Shown in pieces: positions 1-6,116 of a stretch of DNA of 6,567 nucleotides. The stretch's first letter is position 1. Every line of letters begins with the position of its first letter. Both the position numbers and the translations under genes were made by a program. A model generated the notes under the pieces. It saw only the letters and a list, made by a program, of their open reading frames with translations. It did no database searches and was not told the DNA's origin. Source of the DNA: Hyphomicrobiales bacterium (GTDB taxonomy: Bacteria; Pseudomonadota; Alphaproteobacteria; Rhizobiales; Aestuariivirgaceae); assembly GCA_027051995.1 (NCBI GenBank), contig JALUFY010000009.1:1-6567 (forward strand), in the 5' to 3' direction.

Positions 1-91
1 GCGGGGTTTTGTGTCTGATTAATGCATTTGCCTTATTATTTTGTCACTATCGCAGGCCCATCCGCGGCGGGTGATATTTCGCCGTGAGGGC

Positions 92-118
92 TTGCATGAA
101 AGACACGGATGGTAAAAT
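92..118 (+). promoter_or_regulatory. Weak sigma70-like promoter candidate upstream of the L,D-transpeptidase gene
   Basis: TTGCAT (92-97) and TAAAAT (113-118) lie upstream of the transpeptidase start. The -10 box is a good match, but the spacer is only 15 nt and the -35 box matches the consensus at its first three bases only. The AT-rich stretch at 11-50 contains another -10-like TATTAT (34-39), so the true start point could lie there. The rest of 1-196 shows no gene or strong structure. This is inference from motif matching alone. Confidence 0.25.
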
Positions 119-184
119 ATGCGTGCGAGGGGCGGGCGGACGGTTGTGTTAAGCCGGAGGCGGCTCTATCCTTGGCGGCCTTCT

Positions 185-190
185 GGAGGA
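185..190 (+). promoter_or_regulatory. Strong Shine-Dalgarno site fixing the transpeptidase start
   Basis: GGAGGA sits six bases before the ATG at 197. It is the best ribosome binding site in the window, and it selects this ATG, which is followed directly by a classical signal peptide. Confidence 0.8.
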
Positions 191-196
191 TGATGC

Positions 197-2176
197 ATGA
201 AACGTGTGACCGCTGCCCTGATTTCCGCCGCCGTGGCGGCCGCCCTTGCGGGAGCCGGCGTGCCCGCCAGCCAGGCCGGCAAGGTCATCGGCAACTGGGG
301 CGTGAGCAAGCGCGCGCCCGCGAAAGCCCGCCGTCCCGCCGCGCCGAGGCGGGATTTCAATTTCTTCGGCATATTCGACAGAGGGCCGCGATCGTCCTTC
401 GACCGTTATGACCAGTATGGAGACAGGCCGCGCCGCATCGCGGTGACGCCGCCGCCGGAAAAGCCGAAAATCTATGTCTATTCCGCGCCGCGCCTTGTGG
501 CGCTGTCGGGGAATGCGCCCGGAGCCGTGGCGGAGAATGATACGCTGGCGGGGCTGATTCATGACAGTCTGGCGCAGGGCGTGACGTCTTTTCGCGTGAC
601 GCCGGGGCATCGCAAGGCCATCCTGAAGTTTTACGCCAAGCGCGGCTTTCGCCCCGTGTGGACATCTCTTGAAGGGATAGAGCAGAGAGCCTTTCCGGTT
701 CTGGAAAGGCTGGCGCGCTCCGGCGAGGAGGGGCTTGATCCGGCCATGTACCGGCTGCCTTCCGTCTGGGGCGTCAATGGCGATCTCGAGCAGATCGAGG
801 GGGACGCGGCCAAGCTGGCGCAGCTGGACATAGAGCTGACGGCGGCGGCCCTGCGCTACGCCGGGCATGCCTCCGGCGGGGTGGTCAATCCCAACAGGCT
901 GAGCGCCTATCATGACCTTCATCCGCCGCGCGTGGGCGCGGACACGGCCCTGAAACGGCTGGCCGAATCCGCCGATCCGGCGCAATGGCTGGGCAGTCTG
1001 CTGCCGCGTCACAGGGCCTACCGGATCATGCGCGCCGCATTGAAGCGGCTTGGCGCGGGCGAGAAGGAAGAGCCCCTGGCGCCCATCGCCGCCGGGCCGC
1101 TGATCCGGCCGGGCGGTTATGACACACGCCTTCCACTGATTCGCGAATATCTGATCCGATTCGGGTTCCTGAGCAAAAGCGAACCGGCCGGGAACAGAAA
1201 AATGGCCGCCGCCGAGACGGGCGCGGATGGCGTCGTGTCCGACGCCGTGCCGGAAGACGACATCAACATCTATGACGAGAAGACCGAACGGGCGGTGCGC
1301 GAATTTCAGCGCAAGTCGGGGCTGAAGCCCGATGGCATCATCGGCAAGGGCACGCTGCGCGCCTTCAGCCGCCGCCGGGGCGGAGGCAGGGCGGCGCGGG
1401 CGCGCAAGATCGCCCTGAACATGGAGCGCCTGCGCTGGATGCCGCGAGATTTCGGCGCCACGCATTTTCTCGTCAACCAGCCTGCCTTCGAAGTCTATCT
1501 GGTGCGCAATGGCAGGACGGTGTGGAAAACGCGGGTCATCATCGGCAAGCCCAATCACCAGACGGCCTTTTTCTCCGATCAGATGGAGATGGTGGTGTTC
1601 AACCCCTACTGGGGCGTGCCGCAATCCATCATCACGCGGGAGATGATGCCGAAACTGCTGCGCGATCCGTCTTATCTCGACCGCAAGGGATTCGAAGTTT
1701 ACAACCGCAGGGGCCAGCGCGTCAGTTCATCCTCGGTGGACTGGTATGCCTATGGCGGGGCCTCCAAGGTGCCCTTTGACGTGCGCCAGCCGCCGGGCGG
1801 CAAGAACGCCCTGGGGCATATCAAGTTCCTGTTCCCCAACAAGCATTCCATCTACATGCATGACACGCCGTCGCGCTCGCTGTTCAACAGTTCGAGGCGC
1901 GCCTTCTCGCATGGCTGCGTGCGGGTGCAGAATCCGCTCAAGCTGGCGGAGCTGGTGACCGGACTGCCGCAGGGCGAGGTGCAGTCGCGCATTGATGCGG
2001 GCAAGAACGAGCGCATGCCGCTGAAGCGCAAGATCCCCGTGCATCTTGCCTATTTCACCGTGTGGCCGGACGATGCGGGGCGGCTGCACGGCTACGCGGA
2101 TGTCTATGGCCGCGACAGGCTGCTGGATACGGCCATGAAGAAAACCGAAAGCGCCTTGCGGGTGGCCGGGAACTGA
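197..2176 (+). CDS. Secreted YcbB/LdtD-type L,D-transpeptidase (murein cross-linking)
   Basis: This 659-residue exported enzyme is expected to form 3-3 cross-links between meso-diaminopimelate residues of peptidoglycan in the periplasm by a cysteine acyl-enzyme mechanism. Residues 1-27 form a Sec signal peptide (basic MKR, Ala-rich core, cleavage near ASQA/GK). Residues about 30-95 are a basic, proline-rich linker. About 115-300 match the scaffold region of the LdtD group (RGFRPVW, GLDPAMY, SGGVVNP). About 305-390 form a peptidoglycan-binding domain (AVREFQRKSGL, DGIIGKGTLRAF). About 403-620 are the YkuD catalytic domain, with IYMHDTP (His555) and SHGCVRV (His572, nucleophile Cys574, Arg576). 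The length suits the family (E. coli LdtD is 615). A Gly/Ala/acid-rich insert at about 329-358 interrupts the binding domain. The GGAGGA site supports this start. The gene appears monocistronic, facing a minus-strand gene. Family assignment is secure; which donor and acceptor strands it uses is not visible. Confidence 0.95.
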   Translation: MKRVTAALISAAVAAALAGAGVPASQAGKVIGNWGVSKRAPAKARRPAAPRRDFNFFGIFDRGPRSSFDRYDQYGDRPRRIAVTPPPEKPKIYVYSAPRLVALSGNAPGAVAENDTLAGLIHDSLAQGVTSFRVTPGHRKAILKFYAKRGFRPVWTSLEGIEQRAFPVLERLARSGEEGLDPAMYRLPSVWGVNGDLEQIEGDAAKLAQLDIELTAAALRYAGHASGGVVNPNRLSAYHDLHPPRVGADTALKRLAESADPAQWLGSLLPRHRAYRIMRAALKRLGAGEKEEPLAPIAAGPLIRPGGYDTRLPLIREYLIRFGFLSKSEPAGNRKMAAAETGADGVVSDAVPEDDINIYDEKTERAVREFQRKSGLKPDGIIGKGTLRAFSRRRGGGRAARARKIALNMERLRWMPRDFGATHFLVNQPAFEVYLVRNGRTVWKTRVIIGKPNHQTAFFSDQMEMVVFNPYWGVPQSIITREMMPKLLRDPSYLDRKGFEVYNRRGQRVSSSSVDWYAYGGASKVPFDVRQPPGGKNALGHIKFLFPNKHSIYMHDTPSRSLFNSSRRAFSHGCVRVQNPLKLAELVTGLPQGEVQSRIDAGKNERMPLKRKIPVHLAYFTVWPDDAGRLHGYADVYGRDRLLDTAMKKTESALRVAGN

Positions 2177-2198
2177 GGTTTTCGCCGCTCTCCCATCC

Positions 2199-2214
2199 CG
2201 CGCCTCGAGGCGTG
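2199..2214 (+). terminator. Possible weak terminator after the transpeptidase gene
   Basis: A 6-bp stem (2199-2204 with 2209-2214, one G-T pair) closes a TCGA loop 22 bases after the transpeptidase stop codon. Its core CGCCTCGAGGCG is a perfect palindrome. Only a poor U-run (TTCCGTT) follows, so intrinsic termination would be weak. It lies between two convergent genes and could act on both strands. Confidence 0.3.
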
Positions 2215-2220
2215 TTCCGT

Positions 2221-2430
2221 TCAAGGTTTTTTGATGCCCGCCAGCGTCATCAGATGCACCAGGGCCAGAAGCACCGCCACCATGCCGATGAACATCAGCG
2301 GTGTCGTGGGCACGATGGGCACCTTGTGGTCATCGCGCCAGCGTTTCTCCGCCCAGGCCGCCCAGGCGGAAAGGGCGGCTCCGGCGCACAGAAACAGGAT
2401 GGTCAGGCAGGTTTCGTTGCAGGCGGGCAT
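2221..2430 (-). CDS. Small two-helix inner-membrane protein (69 aa), function unknown
   Basis: The 69-residue protein has two hydrophobic segments, about residues 8-27 and 41-66, joined by a strongly charged loop (EKRWRDDHK). By the positive-inside rule both termini face the periplasm. The second helix begins with the turn-like VPTTPLMF. Two cysteines (4 and 8) precede or begin helix 1. I recall similar short proteins of the pattern 'helix, ERRWRD loop, PTTP, helix' in alphaproteobacteria, but I know no function. The frame stays open upstream to 2781, yet the extra residues look non-coding and would run through the divergent lipoprotein gene, so I place the start at 2430. The ribosome site there is weak (CAAGAA), which leaves some doubt. 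The gene is convergent with the transpeptidase gene, with 44 bases between them. Confidence 0.65.
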   Translation of the reverse strand: MPACNETCLTILFLCAGAALSAWAAWAEKRWRDDHKVPIVPTTPLMFIGMVAVLLALVHLMTLAGIKKP

Positions 2431-2500
2431 GGGCGTTTCTTGCCGCCCGGGGCGGGAAGCGTCAAGCTGTTTTGCCCGGCGCCCGCATGGAGTCCGGCAA

Positions 2501-2538
2501 GGCGGGCGTTTTCGCGCATGGCGGGCATTTTCATCAAT
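2501..2538. repeat. Imperfect 19-bp tandem duplication
   Basis: Two adjacent 19-base units (2501-2519 and 2520-2538) share GGCGGGC, a single G/A difference, then TTTTC, and end in AT. They match at 14 of 19 positions. They lie in the divergent intergenic region between the small membrane protein and the lipoprotein, about 70-105 bases upstream of the small gene's start codon. A tandem operator or a chance duplication are both possible. Confidence 0.45.
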
Positions 2539-2586
2539 TCTTAACGATTTGCCGCCACAATTTTCATGCAGGAAGCGCGGCGTCCC

Positions 2587-2615
2587 TTGCATTGTGGCGG
2601 ACGCGGGCATAAACT
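2587..2615 (+). promoter_or_regulatory. Promoter candidate for the lipoprotein gene
   Basis: TTGCAT (2587-2592) and TAAACT (2610-2615) are separated by exactly 17 bases, about 80 bases upstream of the lipoprotein start. The boxes match the sigma70 consensus at three and four of six positions. A hairpin (2619-2635) would fall close to the transcript start. Support comes only from spacing and partial motif match. Confidence 0.3.
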
Positions 2616-2618
2616 CGC

Positions 2619-2635
2619 CACCGGTGCTTCCGGTG
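2619..2635 (+). other. Small perfect hairpin in the lipoprotein leader
   Basis: CACCGG (2619-2624) pairs perfectly with CCGGTG (2630-2635) around a TGCTT loop. It is followed by an A-rich run (ACGAAAAAACAGAAAATC) and then the coding start. It is not a terminator for the plus strand because no U-run follows. It could stabilise the 5' end of the mRNA or be a protein-binding inverted repeat. Confidence 0.4.
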
Positions 2636-2695
2636 ACGAAAAAACAGAAAATCAGGAAGCTTTGGGGGCGGAAGATGTTCGGATCGGGTTGCTCC

Positions 2696-3052
2696 ATGAA
2701 GATCACAAACGGTCTTGTCATTCTGTTCGCGGGCGCGGCGCTGGCCGCCTGCTCGAACGTGCCTGATCCGCAAACGGTCATTCCCGATGCTTCGTCCTAC
2801 AGCGATACATCGCTGACGCCAGCGGCGGATGTGCTGAACGCCGGCGACAGCATCAAGATCATCGCTTTCGGCGCGGACGATCTGCCGGGCGACTGCAAGC
2901 TGGCGGCCAATGGCCAGCTTGATCTGGGCCGCTATGGCAAGGTGGACGCCTCCGGTCTGACGCCCCGGCGGCTGGAAGAGATCATCGCCGCGCGGCTGGC
3001 GGAAAAGGGCCATCCGGGGGTGCGCGTCAGCGTCATGCGCGACGCGGGCTGA
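2696..3052 (+). CDS. Short lipoprotein with a stand-alone polysaccharide-export (Poly_export) domain
   Basis: This 118-residue lipoprotein precursor starts MKIT, has a hydrophobic core and the lipobox LAAC (16-19), with lipidation expected on Cys19. Ser at +2 predicts sorting to the outer membrane. Residues about 46-115 resemble the N-terminal export domain of Wza/KpsD/GumB proteins: a GDSIKI strand, DDLPGDCKL, the 'NGQLDLGRYGKVDASGLT' block, a helix (RRLEEIIAARL), then HPGVRVSV. Normal family members continue with SLBB domains and often a C-terminal membrane helix. This one stops right after the first domain, so it cannot form the full export channel alone. No glycosyltransferase, Wzc or Wzy gene is nearby. 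An in-frame ATG at 2675 adds seven residues and has a purine-rich GGGGGCGGAAG before it; I prefer 2696 because it gives a standard signal peptide. Gene call is firm; role is inferred. Confidence 0.8.
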   Translation: MKITNGLVILFAGAALAACSNVPDPQTVIPDASSYSDTSLTPAADVLNAGDSIKIIAFGADDLPGDCKLAANGQLDLGRYGKVDASGLTPRRLEEIIAARLAEKGHPGVRVSVMRDAG

Positions 3053-3088
3053 GCGGCCATCCATCTCACACACCAAGCGGATTTCACG

Positions 3089-3118
3089 CGGCGGTCATGT
3101 GGCCGCCGTCCTGTTTTG
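3089..3118 (+). terminator. Probable terminator of the lipoprotein gene, overlapping the rlmN 3' end
   Basis: CGGCGGTC (3089-3096) pairs with GGCCGCCG (3101-3108) as an 8-bp stem with one G-T pair around ATGT, followed on the plus strand by TCCTGTTTT. This fits an imperfect Rho-independent terminator 36 bases after the lipoprotein stop. The hairpin covers the rlmN stop codon (3095-3097) on the opposite strand, where no U-run follows, so it would serve the plus strand only. Confidence 0.45.
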
Positions 3119-4264
3119 CGCCGGGCGGGTTCTCTGGCTGGCGCGCAGGCGTTGTGATTCCGATTTCAGCTGGCCGCAGGCGGCCATGATGTCGCGCCCG
3201 CGCGGGCTGCGCACGGGCGAGGCGTATCCGGCGCGGTTGACGATCTCCGCGAAACGCTCGATGGCCGGCCAGTCCGAGCATTCGTAGGGGCTGCCGGGCC
3301 AGGGATTGAAGGGGATGAGATTGACCTTTGCGGGGATGCCGCGCAGCAGGTTCACCAGACGCCTGGCGTCGGCGGGGGAATCGTTCATGCCCTTGAGCAT
3401 GACATATTCGAAAGTGATGCGCCGGGCGTTGGACAGGCCAGGATAGGCGCGGCAGGCATCGAGCAGCGCCTTCAGCGGATACTTGCGGTTCAGCGGCACC
3501 AGCCTGTCGCGCACCTCGTCGGTGGTGGCGTGCAGGGAAATGGCCAGCATGACGCCCATTTCCGCCCCGGCGCGGGGGATTTCCGGCGCGACGCCCGCCG
3601 TGGAGAGGGTGATGCGGCGTTTAGACAGCGAGATGCCCTCGCCATCGGAGATGATCTCGCAGGCCGTCTTGACGTTATCGAAATTGTAGAGCGGCTCGCC
3701 CATGCCCATGAGCACCACGTTGGTGATCCAGCGGCCAGAGGCCGGGGCGTCCGGATTGGCGGCCATGACATCGGGCCAGTCGCCCAGATCGTCGCGGGCC
3801 ACGAGGATTTGCGAGACGATCTCTCCGGCGGTGAGATTGCGCACCCATTTCTGCGTGCCGGTATGACAGAAGGTGCAGTTGAGGGTGCAGCCCACCTGCG
3901 AGGAGACGCACAGGGTGCCGCGGTCTTCCTCGGGGATGTAGACCACCTCGACCTCGTGGCGCTGGCCGGTTTCGTCCGGCGCCAGGCGCAGCAGCCACTT
4001 GCGGGTCCCGTCCTTCGAGACCTGGCGGGCGGCCACCCTCGGGCGGGCGATGGTGAACTCCCGCGCCAGACGGGCGCGCAGCGGCTTGGCGATGTTGGTC
4101 ATGGCGGCGAAATCCGTGACGCCGCGATTGTATATCCAGCGCCAAATCTGCTGGGCGCGCATCCTGCGCTGGCGCTCCGGCACATCCGCGATGCTCAGGA
4201 TGTCCGCCAGAGCGGCCCTGTCCAGCCCGGTGAGGGCGGGTTTCGTGTGTTCCTGCGTGGTCAT
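3095..4264 (-). CDS. rlmN: Dual-specificity 23S rRNA/tRNA adenine-C2 methyltransferase RlmN (radical SAM)
   Basis: This cytoplasmic radical-SAM enzyme methylates C2 of A2503 in 23S rRNA and of A37 in a subset of tRNAs, supporting translational fidelity. The 389 residues match the family length. About 12-70 form the N-terminal accessory domain ([15 protein letters not shown]). The 4Fe-4S cysteines are in CTLNCTFC (Cys126, 130, 133). The SAM-binding region includes VLMGMGEPL (184-192), followed by [10 protein letters not shown] and [20 protein letters not shown]. The two mechanistic cysteines are present: Cys119 in GTLCVSSQ and the methyl-carrying Cys363 in MAACGQL. All key positions are one to eight residues offset from E. 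coli RlmN (Cys118 and Cys355). About 22 polar, Arg/Gln/Ala-rich residues form a tail after the last motif. The ATG at 4264 has AGGG three bases upstream and follows the IalB gene by 19 bases, indicating one operon. Confidence 0.97.
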   Translation of the reverse strand: MTTQEHTKPALTGLDRAALADILSIADVPERQRRMRAQQIWRWIYNRGVTDFAAMTNIAKPLRARLAREFTIARPRVAARQVSKDGTRKWLLRLAPDETGQRHEVEVVYIPEEDRGTLCVSSQVGCTLNCTFCHTGTQKWVRNLTAGEIVSQILVARDDLGDWPDVMAANPDAPASGRWITNVVLMGMGEPLYNFDNVKTACEIISDGEGISLSKRRITLSTAGVAPEIPRAGAEMGVMLAISLHATTDEVRDRLVPLNRKYPLKALLDACRAYPGLSNARRITFEYVMLKGMNDSPADARRLVNLLRGIPAKVNLIPFNPWPGSPYECSDWPAIERFAEIVNRAGYASPVRSPRGRDIMAACGQLKSESQRLRASQRTRPAQNRTAAT

Positions 4265-4283
4265 TGGCCCTGTATGGGCGAAA

Positions 4284-4811
4284 TCATTTCTTTTTGCAAA
4301 GGCCGCCGATGGCCTTCAGGGCGGCGGTGACGCCTTTCAGGTCGTAGGTATCGACGGTTTTCGTGCCGCGCCGGGAGACGCCGGTGACGGTCATCGTCCT
4401 GCCGCGCCGCATGGCGGCGGTGATCTTGTGGTCGGTGGCCGGGCCGTCGCTCCATGCGCCGTCGCCGGTGGTGAACAGCTTGAAGGTGGTGTTGTCGATC
4501 TTCAGGATGGCCTGGGAGTTCGGCCTGAAGGCGTAACCGATGATGGTGTTGACCTCTTCGCGCACCTTCGCCGCAGGGCGGTTGGTGACGATGAAAAAGG
4601 CCTGGTCGCGCTTGATGTTCTTGCGCGAGGCGGTGGATTTCACCGGCCTGGAGACGATGTAGCACACCGGGCCCTTTTTGGTCTTGTAGTGATAGGCGGT
4701 CCACTTGCCGAATGTTCCGGCCTCAACGGGCTCCTGAGCCAGGGCGGCGGCGGATGTCAGGGCGATGGCGGCGGCCAGGGACGGGGCCGCGAGTATGCGA
4801 ATCGGTTTCAT
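4284..4811 (-). CDS. Secreted IalB-family (invasion-associated locus B) protein
   Basis: The 175-residue protein has a signal peptide (residues 1-25, cleavage at ALA/QE), leaving a periplasmic domain of about 150 residues. Its IalB-family pattern is clear: [23 protein letters not shown] near the mature N-terminus, [24 protein letters not shown], then [39 protein letters not shown] and [12 protein letters not shown]. Two cysteines (50 and 172) could form a disulfide. The family is named from Bartonella, where ialB was linked to erythrocyte entry, but it occurs widely in free-living alphaproteobacteria, so the name does not imply virulence. The biochemical role is unknown. The gene precedes rlmN by 19 bases, an arrangement I recall from other alphaproteobacteria. 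The ribosome site is weak (AAGTCGC). The DUF1232 gene ends 70 bases upstream, with no clear promoter between them. Confidence 0.88.
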   Translation of the reverse strand: MKPIRILAAPSLAAAIALTSAAALAQEPVEAGTFGKWTAYHYKTKKGPVCYIVSRPVKSTASRKNIKRDQAFFIVTNRPAAKVREEVNTIIGYAFRPNSQAILKIDNTTFKLFTTGDGAWSDGPATDHKITAAMRRGRTMTVTGVSRRGTKTVDTYDLKGVTAALKAIGGLCKKK

Positions 4812-4881
4812 GATGCGACTTGTAAGACCTTGCTGGCGGTTCGTCCAGATGGCGGATGGGGGCGAGAATTCCTTGTCGCCG

Positions 4882-5292
4882 TCAAATCTGGCCAGATTGC
4901 GGCTTGCGGCCCGCCTTGAGGTCTTCCAGGGCCTTGCGGGCTTGCTTTCGGTGTTCGGGCTTCATGTGGGCGCGGATCAGGCCGATGCTGGTGACGAGCA
5001 CGGTCAGATCATCGGTGAAGCCGAGGCCGGGGATCATGTCCGGGATCAAATCGATGGGGACGACGAAATAGGCCAGGGCGGCCATCAGAATGGCCTTGAC
5101 GCGCGCCGGCGTGGCCGGGTCGGTGGCGCAATACCACGCGGCCAGGGCCTCCCCGGCGAAGGGAATGCGGGCGGCGAAGCGGGCCATCTTGGGCCAGAAG
5201 CCGTCGCGCACGGTGGCGGCGTTGTCATGGCCGGTGAAGACCTTCCAGGCGTTGTTGTGGCGGTTCAGACCGGTGCCGTTTCCATCCGTCAT
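4882..5292 (-). CDS. YkvA/DUF1232 family small membrane-associated protein
   Basis: The 136-residue protein carries the DUF1232 signature in residues about 64-104: ARVKAILMAALAYFVVPIDLIPDMIPGLGFTDDLTVL, with the invariant PIDLIPD and the paired Asp of DDL. This segment forms one hydrophobic hairpin-like region, suggesting inner-membrane association. The N-terminal 60 residues are polar with aromatic patches (FWPKMARFAARIPF) and the C-terminal tail is basic and helical (HRKQARKALEDLKAGRK). The family's function is not established. The start at 5292 has GGGGGA about ten bases upstream. It may lead a unit with the IalB gene (70 bases downstream) and rlmN. Confidence 0.88.
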   Translation of the reverse strand: MTDGNGTGLNRHNNAWKVFTGHDNAATVRDGFWPKMARFAARIPFAGEALAAWYCATDPATPARVKAILMAALAYFVVPIDLIPDMIPGLGFTDDLTVLVTSIGLIRAHMKPEHRKQARKALEDLKAGRKPQSGQI

Positions 5293-5320
5293 GCGCTTTT
5301 CGTCCCCCGGATAATACAGG

Positions 5321-5330
5321 CGTCATGACG
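5321..5330. repeat. 10-bp perfect palindrome upstream of the DUF1232 gene
   Basis: CGTCATGACG is a perfect inverted repeat located between the promoter-like -10 box (5332-5337) and the DUF1232 start codon. Its position is that of an operator just downstream of a transcription start. Chance occurrence in a 98-base gap is possible. Confidence 0.35.
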
Positions 5331-5331
5331 G

Positions 5332-5360
5332 AATATGGGAATTGCGCGGGGATGATGCAA
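5332..5360 (-). promoter_or_regulatory. Promoter candidate for the DUF1232-IalB-rlmN unit
   Basis: On the minus strand TTGCAT (5355-5360) and CATATT (5332-5337) are separated by exactly 17 bases, about 40 bases before the DUF1232 start codon. The -35 box lies partly inside the perfect palindrome GCAAGCTTGC (5357-5366), and a second palindrome, CGTCATGACG, lies just downstream. A second -10-like TATTAT (5311-5316) has no matching -35. Spacing and placement are good; the motif match is partial. Confidence 0.35.
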
Positions 5361-5366
5361 GCTTGC
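5357..5366. repeat. 10-bp perfect palindrome overlapping the -35-like box
   Basis: GCAAGCTTGC is a perfect inverted repeat that overlaps four bases of the minus-strand TTGCAT box. Its centre is 36 bases from that of CGTCATGACG. The two sequences are different, so they are not copies of one operator. Confidence 0.35.
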
Positions 5367-5390
5367 GGCCTCCGTCCCCGGGGGCTGGCC

Positions 5391-6116
5391 TCAGGCGGCC
5401 TTGCCGCGCGCCCCGGACTCGCCGATGGTCAGCCAGTAGTCGAGGAACCTGTCCAGCCAGCAGGCCACGGAGGGGTCATGCACCAGCCTGTCGCGGAAAT
5501 GGGTGTGCGCCGGGTGCGCGCCGGGGCGGGCGAGCATGTGGGCGGCCTTGACCGTCCAGCGGTGCATCATGGCGGTGGTGACTTCCGGGTGAAACTGCAA
5601 GGCGAAGGCCGCGCCGCCATAGCGGTAGGCCTGATTGGGGAAATGCCCCAGGCCCTCTATCAGCAGCTCCGCGCCGGAGGGCAGCTCGAAGCCTTCCCGG
5701 TGCCATTGATAGACCTGATCGGGCCAGCAGTCGCACAGGGCCCAGCCAAGATCGGTGGGGCGGACGGGATAATAGCCCGCCTCACTGAAGCCATCGGGAT
5801 GCGGGCCGACGGGCGCGCCCAGATGTTTCGACAGCATCTGCGCGCCAAGGCAGATGCCGATGAAAGGTTTGCTCTCGCGCAGGGGGACGGAGAGCCAGCC
5901 GATTTCGCTTTTGTAATGGGGGCAATCGTCATTGACCGAGCCGGGGCCGCCGAAAATGATGACGCCATAATGATTTTCGAGGGTTTCGGGCAGGGTATCG
6001 CCACAGGCCGGGCAGCGGATGTCGAGTTTTATGCCGCGCCCCTTCAGCCACGCGCCGAGCCGCCCCGGCGTCGAGGTCTTCTGATGCAGAACGATGAGAA
6101 CCTTTTTCCCGCTCAT
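5391..6116 (-). CDS. Class I glutamine amidotransferase-like protein (GMP synthase GATase-type domain)
   Basis: The 241-residue cytoplasmic protein has a complete class I glutaminase-like domain: IIFGGPGSVNDD (53-64), the nucleophile elbow GICLGAQ (87-93, Cys89), and FHPEVT with His176 and Glu178, completing a Cys-His-Glu triad. It belongs to the stand-alone group often annotated 'GMP synthase-glutamine amidotransferase domain'. It is not guaA, because the synthetase half is absent. Family members include gamma-glutamyl-peptide hydrolases and uncharacterised enzymes, so the substrate cannot be named. A tail of about 55 residues (185-241) follows the triad and is rich in Trp, His and Asp. Cysteines are frequent: a CPAC pair at 35-38, Cys65 and CDC at 128-130. 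The start at 6116 has GGGAG four bases upstream. No obvious partner gene lies next to it. Confidence 0.88.
   Translation of the reverse strand: MSGKKVLIVLHQKTSTPGRLGAWLKGRGIKLDIRCPACGDTLPETLENHYGVIIFGGPGSVNDDCPHYKSEIGWLSVPLRESKPFIGICLGAQMLSKHLGAPVGPHPDGFSEAGYYPVRPTDLGWALCDCWPDQVYQWHREGFELPSGAELLIEGLGHFPNQAYRYGGAAFALQFHPEVTTAMMHRWTVKAAHMLARPGAHPAHTHFRDRLVHDPSVACWLDRFLDYWLTIGESGARGKAA

Noticed and set aside
149..1624. 491-codon open frame antisense to the L,D-transpeptidase gene
   Set aside because: It is long because of high GC. Its translation is rich in Arg, His, Gly and Pro with no domain motif, and it overlaps a secure gene over its whole length.
2543..2560. CtrA-type binding site
   Set aside because: Only a single TTAAC half-site is present; the second half at the required spacing is missing.
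2231..2695. N-terminal extension of the lipoprotein frame back to an ATG at 2231
   Set aside because: It would place about 155 non-coding-like residues before a perfect lipobox signal peptide and run antisense through the small membrane protein gene.
2431..2781. N-terminal extension of the small membrane protein to a start at 2781
   Set aside because: The added residues lack a coherent fold or composition and overlap the divergent lipoprotein gene; the helix-rich part begins at 2430.
3530..4330. 266-codon open frame antisense to rlmN, and the related frame at 3999-4919
   Set aside because: Both are mirror frames of rlmN and the IalB gene, with His/Arg/Gly-rich low-quality composition and no recognisable domain.
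4862..4881. Terminator hairpin after the DUF1232 gene
   Set aside because: The 5-bp stem GGCGA/TCGCC has a 10-base loop and no U-run on the minus strand, so it is too weak to call.
5367..5390. Terminator after the amidotransferase gene (CCCCGGGG-containing segment)
   Set aside because: The symmetry is a loopless GC palindrome without a following U-run; no stable hairpin with a proper loop is evident.
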